NCBI GenBank assembly: GCA_949752745.1
Contig: OX457028.1
Coordinates: forward strand, 2,540,420 to 2,604,419
Direction: 5' to 3'
DNA length: 64,000 bases
Origin: Protula sp. h YS-2021
Taxonomy: Eukaryota; Annelida; Polychaeta; Sabellida; Serpulidae
In this document: one piece after another, positions 54,954 to 64,000 of the stretch
How positions within the stretch are numbered: the stretch's first letter is position 1
How the letters are laid out: the number at the start of each line of letters is the position of its first letter
Translations under genes and position numbers: made by a program
The notes under the pieces: model-generated
What the model was told of the DNA's origin: nothing
Databases searched by the model: none
The model's input: the letters and a program-made list of their open reading frames with translations, nothing else

Positions 54954-55307
54954 GTGACGATGTTGAGGAAGATGAAGCAGCTACTGATTCGCCGACAGCT
55001 GCAGCTGTCTGCCAGCTGTTCGAGAAGGCGACAGTGGAGGGTGAAGATGCAAGCTATGACAGTAAAACGGAATACAAAACCGAAAGCGAAAGTGAGGCGC
55101 AGGGCAAAACCGAAAGCGATAGTGAGGGGCAGGATGAAAATGACCATGAAGCGCAAGGCAAAAATGAAAGTGGCGCGCCTTGCAAAACCGAAAGCGAGAG
55201 TGAAGAAGAGGATTTGGCGATGGTGCCTATGGAAGTGGTGTCGCCCGTGGACACAGCTGAAGCTGGTTGCCTGGGAGACGAGAGTGCGAAAGCTGAGGAG
55301 GAGGCAG
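54954..55307 (+). CDS. Host gene exon 3 (long acidic exon)
   Basis: 354 bases, phase 1 at both ends. Acceptor TTGCTTTCAG| and donor GCAG|GTGGGT. Begins GDDVEEDEAATDSPTAAAVC and continues with a repeating KTESESE / KTESDSE / KTESESEEED pattern, ending DESAKAEEEAG. Very rich in Glu, Ser and Lys; likely disordered, with many possible CK2 sites. The sequence is open on both strands only because of composition. Confidence 0.7.
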
Positions 55308-55433
55308 GTGGGTAAATGCGCATGCGTGCCTGCGTTGATGGGGGAGAATAAGGGGAGATGAACCATTCATTATGTGATTTCTTATTAAAAAGTCAAGGTG
55401 TTGAACTTCAGTAACATGCCAGTTCTACCTGGG
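55308..55433 (+). other. Start of intron 3
   Basis: Donor GTGGGT at 55308, then about 125 bases of ordinary sequence before the minisatellite. Confidence 0.5.
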
Positions 55434-58092
55434 TGATGATTACATGGTTTGATGACATGGTGTGATGACATGGTTTGATGACATGGTGTGATGACATGAT
55501 TTGATGACATGGTGTGATGACATGGTTTGATGACATGGTGTGACGACATGGTGTGCTGACGTGGTGTGATGACATGATGTGATGACATGGCATGATGACA
55601 TGGTGTGATGACATGGCATAATGATATGGTGTGATGACATGGTTTGATGTCATGGTGTGATGACATAGTTTGATGACATGATGTGATGACATAGTTTGAT
55701 GACATGGTTTGATGACATGGTGTGATGACATGATGTGATGACATGGTTTGATGACATGTTGTGATGACATGGTTTGATGACATGGTGTGATGACATGGTT
55801 TGATGACATGGTTTGAGGACATGGTGTGATGATATAGTTTGATGTATGGTGTGATGTCATTGTGTAATGACATAGTTTGATGACATGGTGTGATGACATG
55901 GTGTGATGACATGGTTTGATGACATGGTGTGATGAAATGGTTTGAGGACATGGTGTGATGACATCGTATGATGACATGGTTTGATGACATGGTGTGATGA
56001 CATGGTGTGATGACATGGTTTGATGACATGGTGTGATGACATGGGGTGATGACATGGTTTGACGACATGGTGTGATGACATGGTGTGATGACATGGTTTG
56101 ATGACATGGTTTGATGACATGGTGTGATGACGTGTCGTGATGACATGGTGTGATGACATGGGGTGATGACATGGTTTGATGTCATGGTGTGATGACATAG
56201 TTTGATGACATGATGTGATGACATGGTTTGATGACATGGTGTGATGACATGATTTGATGACATGGTGTTATGACATGGTTTGATGACATGGTGTGACGAC
56301 ATGGTGTGCTGACGTGGTGTGATGACATGATGTGATGACATGGCATGATGACATGGTGTGATGACATGGCATAATGATATGGTGTGATGACATGGTTTGA
56401 TGTCATGGTGTGATGACATAGTTTGATGACATGATGTGATGACATAGTTTGATGACATGGTTTGATGACATGGTGTGATGACATGGGGTGATGACATGGT
56501 TTGATGTCATGGTGTGATGACATAGTTTGATGACATGATGTGATGACATGGTTTGATGACATGGTGTGATGACATGGTTTGATGACATGGTTTGAGGACA
56601 TGGTGTGATGACATAGTTTGATATATGGTGTGATGTCATGGTGTGATGACATAGTTTGATGACATGGTGTGATGACACGGTGTGATGACATGGTTTGATG
56701 ACATGGTGTGATGACATGGTTTGAGGACATGGTGTGATGACATAGTTTGATTTATGGTGTGATATCATGGTGTGATGACATAGTTTGATGTATGGTGTGA
56801 TGTCATGGTGTGAAGACATGGTGTGATGACATGGTTTGATGACATGGTGTGATGACATGGTTTGAGGACATGGTGTGATGACATAGTTTGATTTATGGTG
56901 TGATATCATGGTGTGATGTCATAGTTTGATGTATGGTGTGATGTCATGGTGTGATGACATAGTTTGATGACATGGTGTGATGACATGGTGTGATGACATG
57001 GTTTGATGACATGGTGTGATGACATGGTTTGAGGACATGGTGTGATGACATAGTTTGATTTATGGTGTGATATCATGGTGTGATGACATAGTTTGATGTA
57101 TGGTGTGATGTCATGGTGTGATGACATGGTTTGATGACATGGTGTGATGACATGATGTGATGACATGGTATGATGACATGGTTTGATGACATGGTGTAAT
57201 GACATGGTGTGATGACATGGTTTGATGACATGGTGTGATGACATGGTTTGATGACATGGTGTTATGACATGGGGTGATGACATGGTTTGATGACATGGTG
57301 TGATGACATGGTGTGATGACGTGTCGTGATGACATGGTGTGATGACATGGTTTGATGACATGGTTTGATGACATGGTGTGATGACGTGTCGTGATGACAT
57401 GGTGTGATGACATGGTTTGATGACATGGTTTGATGTCATGGTGTGATGACATAGTTTGATGACATGGTTTGATGACATGGTTTGATGACATGGTGTGATG
57501 ACGTGTCGTGATGATATGGTGTGATGACATGGTGTGATGACATGGTGTGATGACGTGTCGTGATGACATGGTGTGATGACATGATTTGATGACATGGTTT
57601 GATGACATGGTGTGATGACATGGTTTGATGACATGGTGTGATGACATGGTGTGATGACATAGTTTAATGTATGGTGTGATATCATGGTGTGATGACATAG
57701 TTTGATGTATGGTGTGATGTCATGGTGTGATGACATGGTGTGATGACATGGTGTGATGACATGGTTTAATGACATGGTGTGATGATATGGTTTGATGACA
57801 TGGTGTGATGTCATGGTTTGATGATATGATGTGATGACATGGTGTGATGACATGGTGTGATGATATGGTTTGATGACATGATGTGATGACATGGTGTGAT
57901 GACATGGTGTGATGATATGGTTTGATGGCATGGTGTGATGTCATGGTTTGATGATATGATGTGATGACATGGTGTGATGACATGGTGTGATGATATGGTT
58001 TGATGACATGATGTGATGACATGGTGTGATGACATGGTGTGATGTCATGGTGAAATGACATGGTTTGATGACATGGTTTGATGACATGGTTT
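55434..58092. repeat. 13-nt minisatellite, about 2.66 kb, with higher-order repeats
   Basis: Unit TGATGACATGGTG alternating with TGATGACATGGTT and variants (CATAGTT, CGTGTCG, CATGATG). About 200 units. Longer blocks recur: the run around 55494-55730 reappears about 753 bases later (56247 on), and a TTTATGGTGTGATATCATGG block recurs near 56752, 56893 and 57059. All three minus-strand frames are open because the unit has no stop in them; these frames are not genes. Lies in intron 3. Confidence 0.95.
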
Positions 58093-58496
58093 AGACCAAG
58101 AAATGAAGCTGAACACACTGAACTGAGGCCCCACAGTAATAACGAAGGCTCTCTAGTTTTGTTCCGTGTTGTTATGGCTAGGTTGTATATAAGCGCACAC
58201 AGATCAGATGACGTTAAAAGGATCATTTAGAACATCTGGCTATCTAAGAATCATGTAATTAATTTCCGCCCCCCCCCCCTCACCCCCCAAAAAAGTTTAC
58301 GGTTATCGAATTATAAAGTAAAGCAAGTTGTTTGGTTCGTTATGCATATATGAGTTGTTTCGTTGCTTTTAAAGCTCTGTTTTATTAAAAAAAGGAAAGA
58401 AATTGGTTTGAAAATGTTCTTGGATTGGGGGCTTAATTAAGCTTTACGAAAGGCAATTTGCCCGTTTCGTTTAAGCATGTAGGTTCATGTGAACTG
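58093..58496 (+). other. Intron 3 unique part
   Basis: About 400 bases of AT-rich sequence with a C run near 58270 and an A run near 58389. No gene signal. Confidence 0.5.
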
Positions 58497-58900
58497 TTGA
58501 TGGTGACGGGATGGTAAGGAGGAGGTAAGGAGGTGGTACGGGGGTGGTAAGGAGGTGGTACGGGGGTGGTAAGGGGGTGGTAATGAGGTGGTACGGGGGT
58601 GGTAAGGAGGTGGTACGGGGGTGGTGAGGGGGTGGTAAGGAGGTGGAAAGGGGGTGGTAATGAGGTGGTACGAGGGTGGTAAGAAGGTGGTACGGGGGTG
58701 GTAAGGAGATGGTACTGCGGTTGGTAAGGTGGTGGTAATGAGGTGGTACGGGGGTGGTGAGGGGGTGGTAAGGAGGTGGTACATGGGTGGTAATGAGGTG
58801 GTACGGGGTGGTGAGGGGGTGGTAAGGAGGTGGTACGGGGGTGGTACGGGGATGGTAAGGAGGATGTACGGGGTTGTAAGGGGTGGGAAGAGGGTGGTCC
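58497..58900. repeat. G-rich 11-nt minisatellite
   Basis: Units AAGGAGGTGGT and ACGGGGGTGGT alternate for about 400 bases. The + strand has closely spaced G runs, able to form G-quadruplexes (inference from sequence). Confidence 0.85.
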
Positions 58901-59324
58901 TTGAGCTGCAAAATGCTGGACTTTTCCCATAAATAATGTTTAATATAAGAAAATGCACCATAATGTCCGATAAGATCGCTGGTGTTTTTTGTTAAGAGGG
59001 GAGGAGGGGGAGAGAGGGAGTTGGGCACGGAGAGTTGGAATATTTCTTGGAGAAAGATCGGCTAAGTTGTGTGAAATAGAAAAAGGTCGTAGATTGTTTG
59101 CTCAGTTTGTTAAAATCTCTGGGTGTTGTATGTTAAAATACGAGTGCGGTTGAAAAAAAAAGAAGGTTGGGGGAGGGGGTGGAGGAGGGGGGTGTATGTA
59201 TGTCCTTCCCGAAGCCCCAAGCCACCAGACATAATCATGGAATGCACAGCACCCCCCCCCCCGCCACCTTGCCCCCCTCCCCCCTCCCCCCTCCCCCCCC
59301 CCCCCCCCCCCCCGCCATTGCTAG
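58901..59324 (+). other. Intron 3 end with long C tract
   Basis: Includes C-rich sequence from 59250 to 59313, with an uninterrupted run of C of over 20 bases, just before the acceptor CCATTGCTAG. It may serve as an extreme polypyrimidine tract. Confidence 0.5.
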
Positions 59325-59438
59325 GAGTGTACTCAGGCTGGGAATGTGTTGTAGGACAAGAGGGCGGAGTTAAACCGGTGGAAGTGACGCAAGCAGCGCC
59401 GGAAGTGGATTTCCCGCCGCAAGAGGAAGTCCGCCAAA
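59325..59438 (+). CDS. Host gene exon 4
   Basis: 114 bases, phase 1 at both ends. Acceptor TTGCTAG| (an alternative CTCAG| nine bases on keeps the frame) and donor CAAA|GTAAGC. Encodes GVYSGWECVVGQEGGVKPVE and ends PPQEEVRQ. No domain recognised. Confidence 0.7.
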
Positions 59439-59592
59439 GTAAGCTGCTGGGCATGTTTGAGTACCGTTTCGAAATACTTTTATCTCGAGTACAACATGGG
59501 TTAAAAAAGGGAAATACTTGCTTCAAGAAAAGTGTCTCAGTTTAGCACTGAAGTACACGCGTGGATGATATTTCTTGAGGGAGTAGACTATG
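59439..59592 (+). other. Start of intron 4
   Basis: Donor GTAAGC, then ordinary sequence. A frame continuing from exon 4 stays open briefly by chance. Confidence 0.4.
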
Positions 59593-59926
59593 AAATAGGA
59601 TCAGAGTAGTGAGTACAATAGGATCGGGATAATAAATAAAGTAGGATCGGAATAATCAGTAAATAGGATCGAGATAATGAGTAAAATAGGATTGAAGTAA
59701 TCAATTAAATAGGATCAGAGTAGTGAATAAGATAGAATCGGGTAATGAGTAAAATATGATCAGGGTAATGGGTAAAATGGGATCGGAGTAATGGATAAGA
59801 AAGGATCAGAGTAGTGAGTAAAATAGGATGGGAATAATGAATAAAATAGGATCAGAATAAAAAGGTTAAATAGGATCGTGGGGTAATGAGTGAAATAGGA
59901 TCGGGGAAATGAGTAAATAGCAAAAA
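59593..59926. repeat. About 22-nt minisatellite (AATAGGATC)
   Basis: Around fifteen imperfect units of the type AATAGGATCGGAGTAATGAG, in intron 4. Confidence 0.85.
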
Positions 59927-60565
59927 GGTTTCCATGTTTTAAATTAAAAAGGGGTGAAGGAAATAAAAATTTCGATATATTTTTCCTAAATTGAATAAGG
60001 CACGATAGATGTGCACTCTGATAATAGACTCGTGTAGAGTATCACAAAAGTGACTTTGCCATTATTGCCATTATTGACATTGCCATAGTCTACGTCAGTC
60101 TGATCCGGGAATAGACTCGCTTTGTCTCGTGCTATATTTCGCTCATTTACAGGAAAAAACAAAACAAAAACAAAAACAAACAAAGTTTCTGAATTTTTCT
60201 TGGCTTGATGCATTCCTATTTTAAATCATAATGTGGTCAGATTGGAAATGCGATCCACGCGAAGCGGTCGGATCAGGCCTGTTTGTTTGACCCTCAAGTA
60301 AAATTTGACTGAGGCCTGTTGCCCTATCCTGCTTTGTGCACGCCTTGTCGGTATTACGTTTTTACTGTCAAGTTTTGTAACTTCACACAGTTAAGGTATG
60401 CACATTTCAGTTGTTTACATGTTTTTTTTACGTTTTTTTTCTCGATGTGATAGTTCTGAGCGGCGTAAATAAATGTGTGACGTTTGATGTGGGGTGCACA
60501 CCTCTGGCTGAGGGCTTCTGCGTCTCTGATGCGTGTGTGTGTGTGTTTTTTCTGCCTCCGTGCAG
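59927..60565 (+). other. Rest of intron 4
   Basis: About 640 bases without gene signal. Contains AAACAAAAAC repeats near 60157, and ends in a strong pyrimidine tract before the exon 5 acceptor. Confidence 0.5.
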
Positions 60566-60701
60566 TGCTGATGGAAGCGCGCCAGGGGAGCCGACTGGTG
60601 GTGGCTATGGGCAGCGTGGAGGTGATGTTGTTGAGCGGACTGCAGGAGGCTATACGCGCCGCCGCGGTCAGCAAGGTGCAGTACGGGCATGACCGCACCG
60701 G
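60566..60701 (+). CDS. Host gene exon 5
   Basis: 136 bases, enters in phase 1 and leaves in phase 2. Acceptor TTTTCTGCCTCCGTGCAG| and donor ACCGG|GTAAAT. Encodes LMEARQGSRLVVAMGSVEVM, then LLSGLQEAIRAAAVSKVQYG and HDRT. GC-rich and typical of a folded domain (hydrophobic strand, then helix), unlike the acidic exons 1-4. Confidence 0.75.
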
Positions 60702-61066
60702 GTAAATACATGTGTAGATAAGAATAACTCCCCCCCCCCCTCAAAAAATAAATAAATAAATAAAAAAAAAGTAGCCAAAAAAAAAAAAAAACGGAAGGAA
60801 CAGAAGAATTAACGAAAAGAAAAAAATATAGGAATAGAGGAAAAGGAGGAGTAAAGATGAAAAAGAACTGATAATACAACTGAAGAAGAAAGAAAAAGGG
60901 AAAAAAAGCAAAAAAGGACACAGTAAGATCACGGAAGAAAAAAAGAGAAAAGGAAAGAAGGAAAAAAGAGAAAGCGCTCAGTGATGCACCTATTTTGTGA
61001 CGGAAGTTCAGTATTTTATTTATTTTTATTTATTTATTTATTTTTTTTTTTTGCTGCTATTTTTAG
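60702..61066 (+). other. Intron 5, A- and T-rich
   Basis: C run near 60731, then AATA repeats and long A-rich stretches (60760-60975), and a TTTA/T tract before the acceptor TATTTTTAG. Confidence 0.6.
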
Positions 61067-61182
61067 CATGGCGGTGCTGCTGTTTGCCACGGCGTCCCGG
61101 AAGGAGAGGGCGGAAAGGGCTATTAGCACCCACGCCGTGCCTGATCTCAAGCTCCTCAACAGCGAGCCCAGCCCCGCGTCGG
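61067..61182 (+). CDS. Host gene exon 6
   Basis: 116 bases, enters in phase 2, leaves in phase 1. Donor TCGG|GTAAGG. Encodes MAVLLFATASRKERAERAIS, then THAVPDLKLLNSEPSPAS. With exon 5 it forms a continuous hydrophobic/helical segment. Confidence 0.75.
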
Positions 61183-61874
61183 GTAAGGGTTTTTAGCCCC
61201 CCCCCCCCCCCACCCCCTCCCCGCTGTTGTAAATGAGAGCCAAGTCGGTCCGAGGACAGTGGCCCAGTTATCATTTTTCTTTTTATTTATGTGTTATTTG
61301 CGTGGTTTTTAGCCGACCCACTCCTGAGTAAGTGTTACGGCGATGCCTTGTAGAGTCGTAATTCGCCCCCCTCCCCCCCCCCAAACCCCGGGTATGATTT
61401 TGATAGTGTCTTGTCGGGGTAGTTGACCCCCCCCCCCCCCAAGTCATTTCTAGATGTGTAGCCCGCTGTGGGTCATTAAGCCCCCCCCCCCCCCGCCTCT
61501 CCTTTTATTCCTAGGCGTTTAGCCCGCTGCGGGTGACTAAGCCCCCCCCTCCCCCTCCCCCTCCCCCTCCCCTCTCCATCGTTTCTAGAAGTTTGGCCCG
61601 CTGTGGGTCATTTGGCTCCTGCACCACTCATGTCAAGTCTTTGAAGTTGAAAAAAAAATTAAATAAGGAAAACATTGTTGTGTAACAAACTTTATGTACT
61701 ATGTATTATGTACTTCCATCGTTTTCTCATCACTTGTCAGGGTTTCTACTAATTTTTGGCCTGATGGAAGGGAATAGACTCGCTTTGTCTCAGGCCTTAT
61801 TTCACTTATTTCACTCATTGACAAAGCTTTTAGGACGCTTCTAGGAGAGTGAGATGTACATTTTCTTTTTGCAG
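61183..61874 (+). repeat. Intron 6 with three GCCCGCTGTGGGTCA repeats
   Basis: A unit of about 65-75 bases occurs three times near 61455, 61515 and 61597: GCCCGCTGTGGGTCATTAAG followed by a long C run. CCCGC/GCGGG-type complementarity could fold a small hairpin. The rest of the intron is unremarkable up to TTTCTTTTTGCAG. Confidence 0.6.
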
Positions 61875-61919
61875 AAGAATATGGGTCCTTGTTCTTCGAA
61901 GAAGCCTGGGACGAACTGA
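61875..61919 (+). CDS. Host gene exon 7 (small)
   Basis: 45 bases, phase 1 at both ends, so skipping it would keep the frame. Acceptor TTTTTGCAG| and donor CTGA|GTGAGT, both close to consensus. Encodes EEYGSLFFEEAWDEL. Confidence 0.75.
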   Translation, partial: KNMGPCSSKKPGTN

Positions 61920-62013
61920 GTGAGTTTGTCGTGGACTTATACCGATTTATGTGATATTTTAGTGTCAGTTTTGACATGTTCTGACAGTTCCGACAGGTCC
62001 TGACATGTTCTGA

Positions 62014-62015
62014 TA

Positions 62016-62059
<44 letters not shown>
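62014..62059. repeat. GAT trinucleotide microsatellite
   Basis: About fifteen GAT units in intron 7, just upstream of exon 8. Confidence 0.9.
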
Positions 62060-62062
<3 letters not shown>

Positions 62063-62126
62063 AAAAAATGATAGAGAAAAGGTTAAAAAAAATAATGAAA
62101 AAAAAATAAAAACGTTGATGTTGTAG

Positions 62127-62241
62127 TGAAGAAAGTGGTGCTGCTCTGTGACGTAGCAGACGATTGTGACGTAGACGACGTGGTGACGTCACTGCTGCCG
62201 GGCGCCATCCTCGTCTGTTTGTCTCTGCCCAGCGAGCAAAG
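62127..62241 (+). CDS. Host gene exon 8
   Basis: 115 bases, enters phase 1, leaves phase 2. Acceptor GATGTTGTAG| and a weak donor AAAG|GTGGCT. Encodes KKVVLLCDVADDCDVDDVVT, then SLLPGAILVCLSLPSEQ. The hydrophobic KKVVLLCDV strand with acidic follow-up looks like an alpha/beta fold, but no family is assigned. Confidence 0.7.
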
Positions 62242-62262
62242 GTGGCTAAATCCCCAGTGGCC

Positions 62263-62461
62263 GTATTCACAAAAGTTAACTGCACAGTTAAAAAAATTCG
62301 GTTAACTTCACAAGTAGCAAGCAGAACTTCTGAAATTTAATTAATACATTTTAATTTTTATATAAAAATAAATTCTTGTAAAAATTTGTGTAATTTAACT
62401 AAATCAGCTGATTTCCCTTGTGCAGTGTAGAGTTAACTGCACAGTTAACTTTTGCGAATAC
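62263..62461. mobile_element. Small inverted-repeat element (MITE) in intron 8
   Basis: 199 bp with inverted ends GTATTCACAAAAGTTAACTG and GTATTCGCAAAAGTTAACTG (second read from the right end), continuing to about 29 bases with CAGTTAA. AT-rich inside, no reading frame. The target duplication is not clear. Confidence 0.75.
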
Positions 62462-62652
62462 CAGGGCTGATGACTAAAACTGAACCACCTACCCCCTCAA
62501 CGTGCAAAGGTGACAAACACACCCCTCCCGTCCCCCAAAACAACCCCGCCCCCCTCCTTTCACCCTCCCCCTACCCCCCCCCCAACCGCGTATGTGGTAA
62601 AGAAACATGTAATAAACAAATAAATTTGTAAGGAAAATATGTATATCAGCGT

Positions 62653-63230
62653 GTGTTAATGGTTGTCAGTGTGTCTATGCGTGTGTGTCTGTGTCTGCCT
62701 GTGCGTGCGTTTTTGGATGTGTGCCTTTGTGTCTGCCTGCCTGCGTCTGTCTGCGTGTGCGTGTCTGTCTGCGTCTGTGTGTGTGTGTCTACCTGCTTGT
62801 GTGTGCGTGTCTGTCTGTGTGTGCGTGTCTTTCTGTGTCTGGATGTGTGCGTGTCTGCCTGTGTGTGCTTGTGTGTGTGTCTGTGTCTGCATGTCTGCCT
62901 GCCTGTGTCTGTCTGTGGGTCTGCCTTTGTGTGCGTGTCTGCCTGTGTCTGCCTGTGTGCTTGTCCGTCTGCTCGTGTCTGCCTGTGTCTGCCTGTGTGT
63001 GCGTGTCTGTCTGCTTGTGTGTGTCTGTGTGTGCGTCTCTGTCTGTGTCTGTCTGTCTGCCTGTGTGTGTGTGCGTGTGTGTGTGTGTGTGTGTGTGCGT
63101 GTGTGTGTGTGTGTGTGTGTCTGCCTGTGTGCGTGTCTGTCTACCTCTGCGTGCGTGCCTGCCTGTGTGCGTGTCTGTCTGCCTGTGTCTGCCTGTGTGT
63201 GCGTGTCTGTCTGTAGTCGTTAACGTGTCC
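62653..63230. repeat. TG/CTGTCTG-rich low-complexity array
   Basis: Nearly 580 bases of GTGTGTCTG and CTGCCTGTGT words with a pure TG core near 63065-63120. The long Cys/Val/Leu-rich open frames here are products of the repeat. Confidence 0.9.
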
Positions 63231-63250
63231 CTGTGGTCTCGCTCCACCAG

Positions 63251-63414
63251 GTACGGGCTGGCGGTGATGCGCACTGCGGCGGAAGTGGACGCGCACACCG
63301 GAGCGCATGCGCGGGGCGTGGCCGTTGGGTGTGGTCCTCGACGCGGCGTGGCCGGGGGGCATGGCCTTCAGTCACGCGCCTACAACTACTGGAGGCTCGT
63401 CCATGAGCAGGAAG
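63251..63414 (+). CDS. Host gene exon 9
   Basis: 164 bases, enters phase 2, leaves phase 1. Acceptor CTCGCTCCACCAG| and donor GAAG|GTGCGT. Encodes YGLAVMRTAAEVDAHTGAHA, a Gly/Arg-rich part, then SRAYNYWRLVHEQE. GC-rich. The donor lies at the head of the CCAAT array, whose unit repeats the GTGCGT sequence. Confidence 0.75.
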
Positions 63415-63795
63415 GTGCGTGACAGCCAATCAAAAGACGTTTTAGTTGTGCGTGACAGCCAATAAAAAGACGTTTTAGTTGTGCGTGACAGCCAATCAAA
63501 AGACGTTTTTAGTTGTGTGTGACAGCCAATCAAAAGACGTTATAGTTGTGCGTGACAGCCAATCAAAAAACGTTTTTAGTTCTCCGTGACAGCGAATCAA
63601 AAGACGTTTTAGTTGTGCGTGACAGCCAATCAAAAGACGTTTTAGTTGTGCGTGACAGCCAATCAAAAGACGTTTTTTGTTGTGCGTGACAGCCAATCAA
63701 AAGACGTGTTTAGTTGAATGACAGCCAATCAAAAGACGTTTTTGTAGGTGACGGCCAATGAAATGATGATGCTATGTGGGACGGCCAATCTTTTG
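63414..63795. repeat. 33-nt tandem repeat with CCAAT motif
   Basis: About twelve units of GACAGCCAATCAAAAGACGT plus TTTAGTTGTGCGT. Most units carry AGCCAATCA, the consensus of an NF-Y-type CCAAT box, and most carry GTGCGT, the sequence used as donor by exon 9. Units decay toward the right. Confidence 0.9.
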
Positions 63796-63924
63796 TTAAA
63801 TATGTTATACTGACTGAACAAACGTGATACGATTTTATAATTGAAAACAAATACACATTTTCAGTTTGACTGCGTAATTAGCTACCATTGGCCTTGTTTG
63901 TTGTTTATTTTTTATTTTATATAG

Positions 63925-63981
63925 CAAAGCGAACGGCAGAATATGAGCACTACCTACAGGCTTGCATGGAGAAATCACTCG
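63925..63981 (+). CDS. Host gene exon 10 (gene continues past window)
   Basis: 57 bases, phase 1 at both ends. Acceptor TTTATTTTATATAG| and donor CTCG|GTGAGA. Encodes AKRTAEYEHYLQACMEKSL, helical and charged. The donor shows the gene runs on beyond 64000. Confidence 0.7.
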
Positions 63982-64000
63982 GTGAGATGTTAACATTGAT

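Noticed and set aside
55385..58226. Long minus-strand open frames rich in His, Ser and Cys (up to 370 codons)
   Set aside because: They come from the 13-nt minisatellite, which has no stop in any minus frame. The same permuted peptide appears in all three frames.
58433..59028. Proline/threonine-rich minus-strand frames
   Set aside because: Translation of the G-rich 11-nt array; overlapping frames give the same kind of peptide.
60411..60705. Exon 5 as a single-exon ORF starting upstream at 60411 or 60484
   Set aside because: The upstream part is intron ending in a strong acceptor. Only the segment after 60565 fits the phase of neighbouring exons.
62653..63422. Cys/Val/Leu-rich frames of up to 245 codons
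   Set aside because: Products of the TG/CTG array. Only the end coincides with exon 9, which has its own splice borders.
63414..63795. CRISPR-like regular repeats
   Set aside because: Units are contiguous, with no unique spacers, and lie in an animal intron.
1..64000. tRNA and rRNA genes
   Set aside because: No cloverleaf with A and B boxes and no rRNA core sequence was found by reading both strands.

Overview
The window is animal nuclear DNA. It has spliced exons with GT/AG borders, long introns, simple-sequence arrays and a dense mass of retrotransposons. An invertebrate, most likely a mollusc or another lophotrochozoan, is inferred: the LINEs are I/Nimb-like (APE endonuclease, reverse transcriptase, RNase H, CCHC ORF1), a SINE ends in a GACGTTAAACACCAAACC-type tail, and an LTR element carries a Baculo_F-like envelope gene. 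No bacterial or organellar gene is present.

Positions 1 to about 51400 are a nested retrotransposon cluster. I distinguish four related LINE families, named locally: A (tail AACT repeats), B (tail TCAA repeats), C (tail TTAC repeats) and D (AACT-like tail). About 21 copies are visible and all lie on the + strand. Two B copies are full length: B1 at 25551-31846, with an intact 1223-aa ORF2, and B2 at 38610-44827, broken. Target-site duplications (TSDs) give the order of insertion. Copy A1 (from about 2356 to 20892) holds B0, A-short, a Ty3/gypsy-type element (5994-18530, minus strand, itself split by copy A2) and C1. Copy B' holds A', which holds B1. Copy C3 holds a pogo-like MITE and a SINE, and the SINE holds B2.

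The gypsy-type element has 703-bp LTRs differing at one base. It has gag, pol with a likely -1 frameshift, an intact envelope gene, and two unrecognised reading frames upstream of gag. Its pol is split by A2 and its integrase core is deleted.

Positions 52136-63981 hold at least ten exons of one host gene on the + strand, all joined in compatible phase (about 431 codons, open at both ends). The first exons are acidic and phase-symmetric. I do not recognise the protein. Its introns hold a B-family LINE with a 14-bp TSD, a 2.7-kb 13-nt minisatellite, G-rich, CCAAT-containing and TG-rich arrays, and a small inverted-repeat MITE.

A short two-stem hairpin (GACAC ... GTGTCG, then TTAAAC and a tetranucleotide tail) ends the LINEs of all four families and recurs as isolated copies. 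Its inner stem changes sequence between families while keeping pairing. It is the best candidate here for a shared functional RNA.
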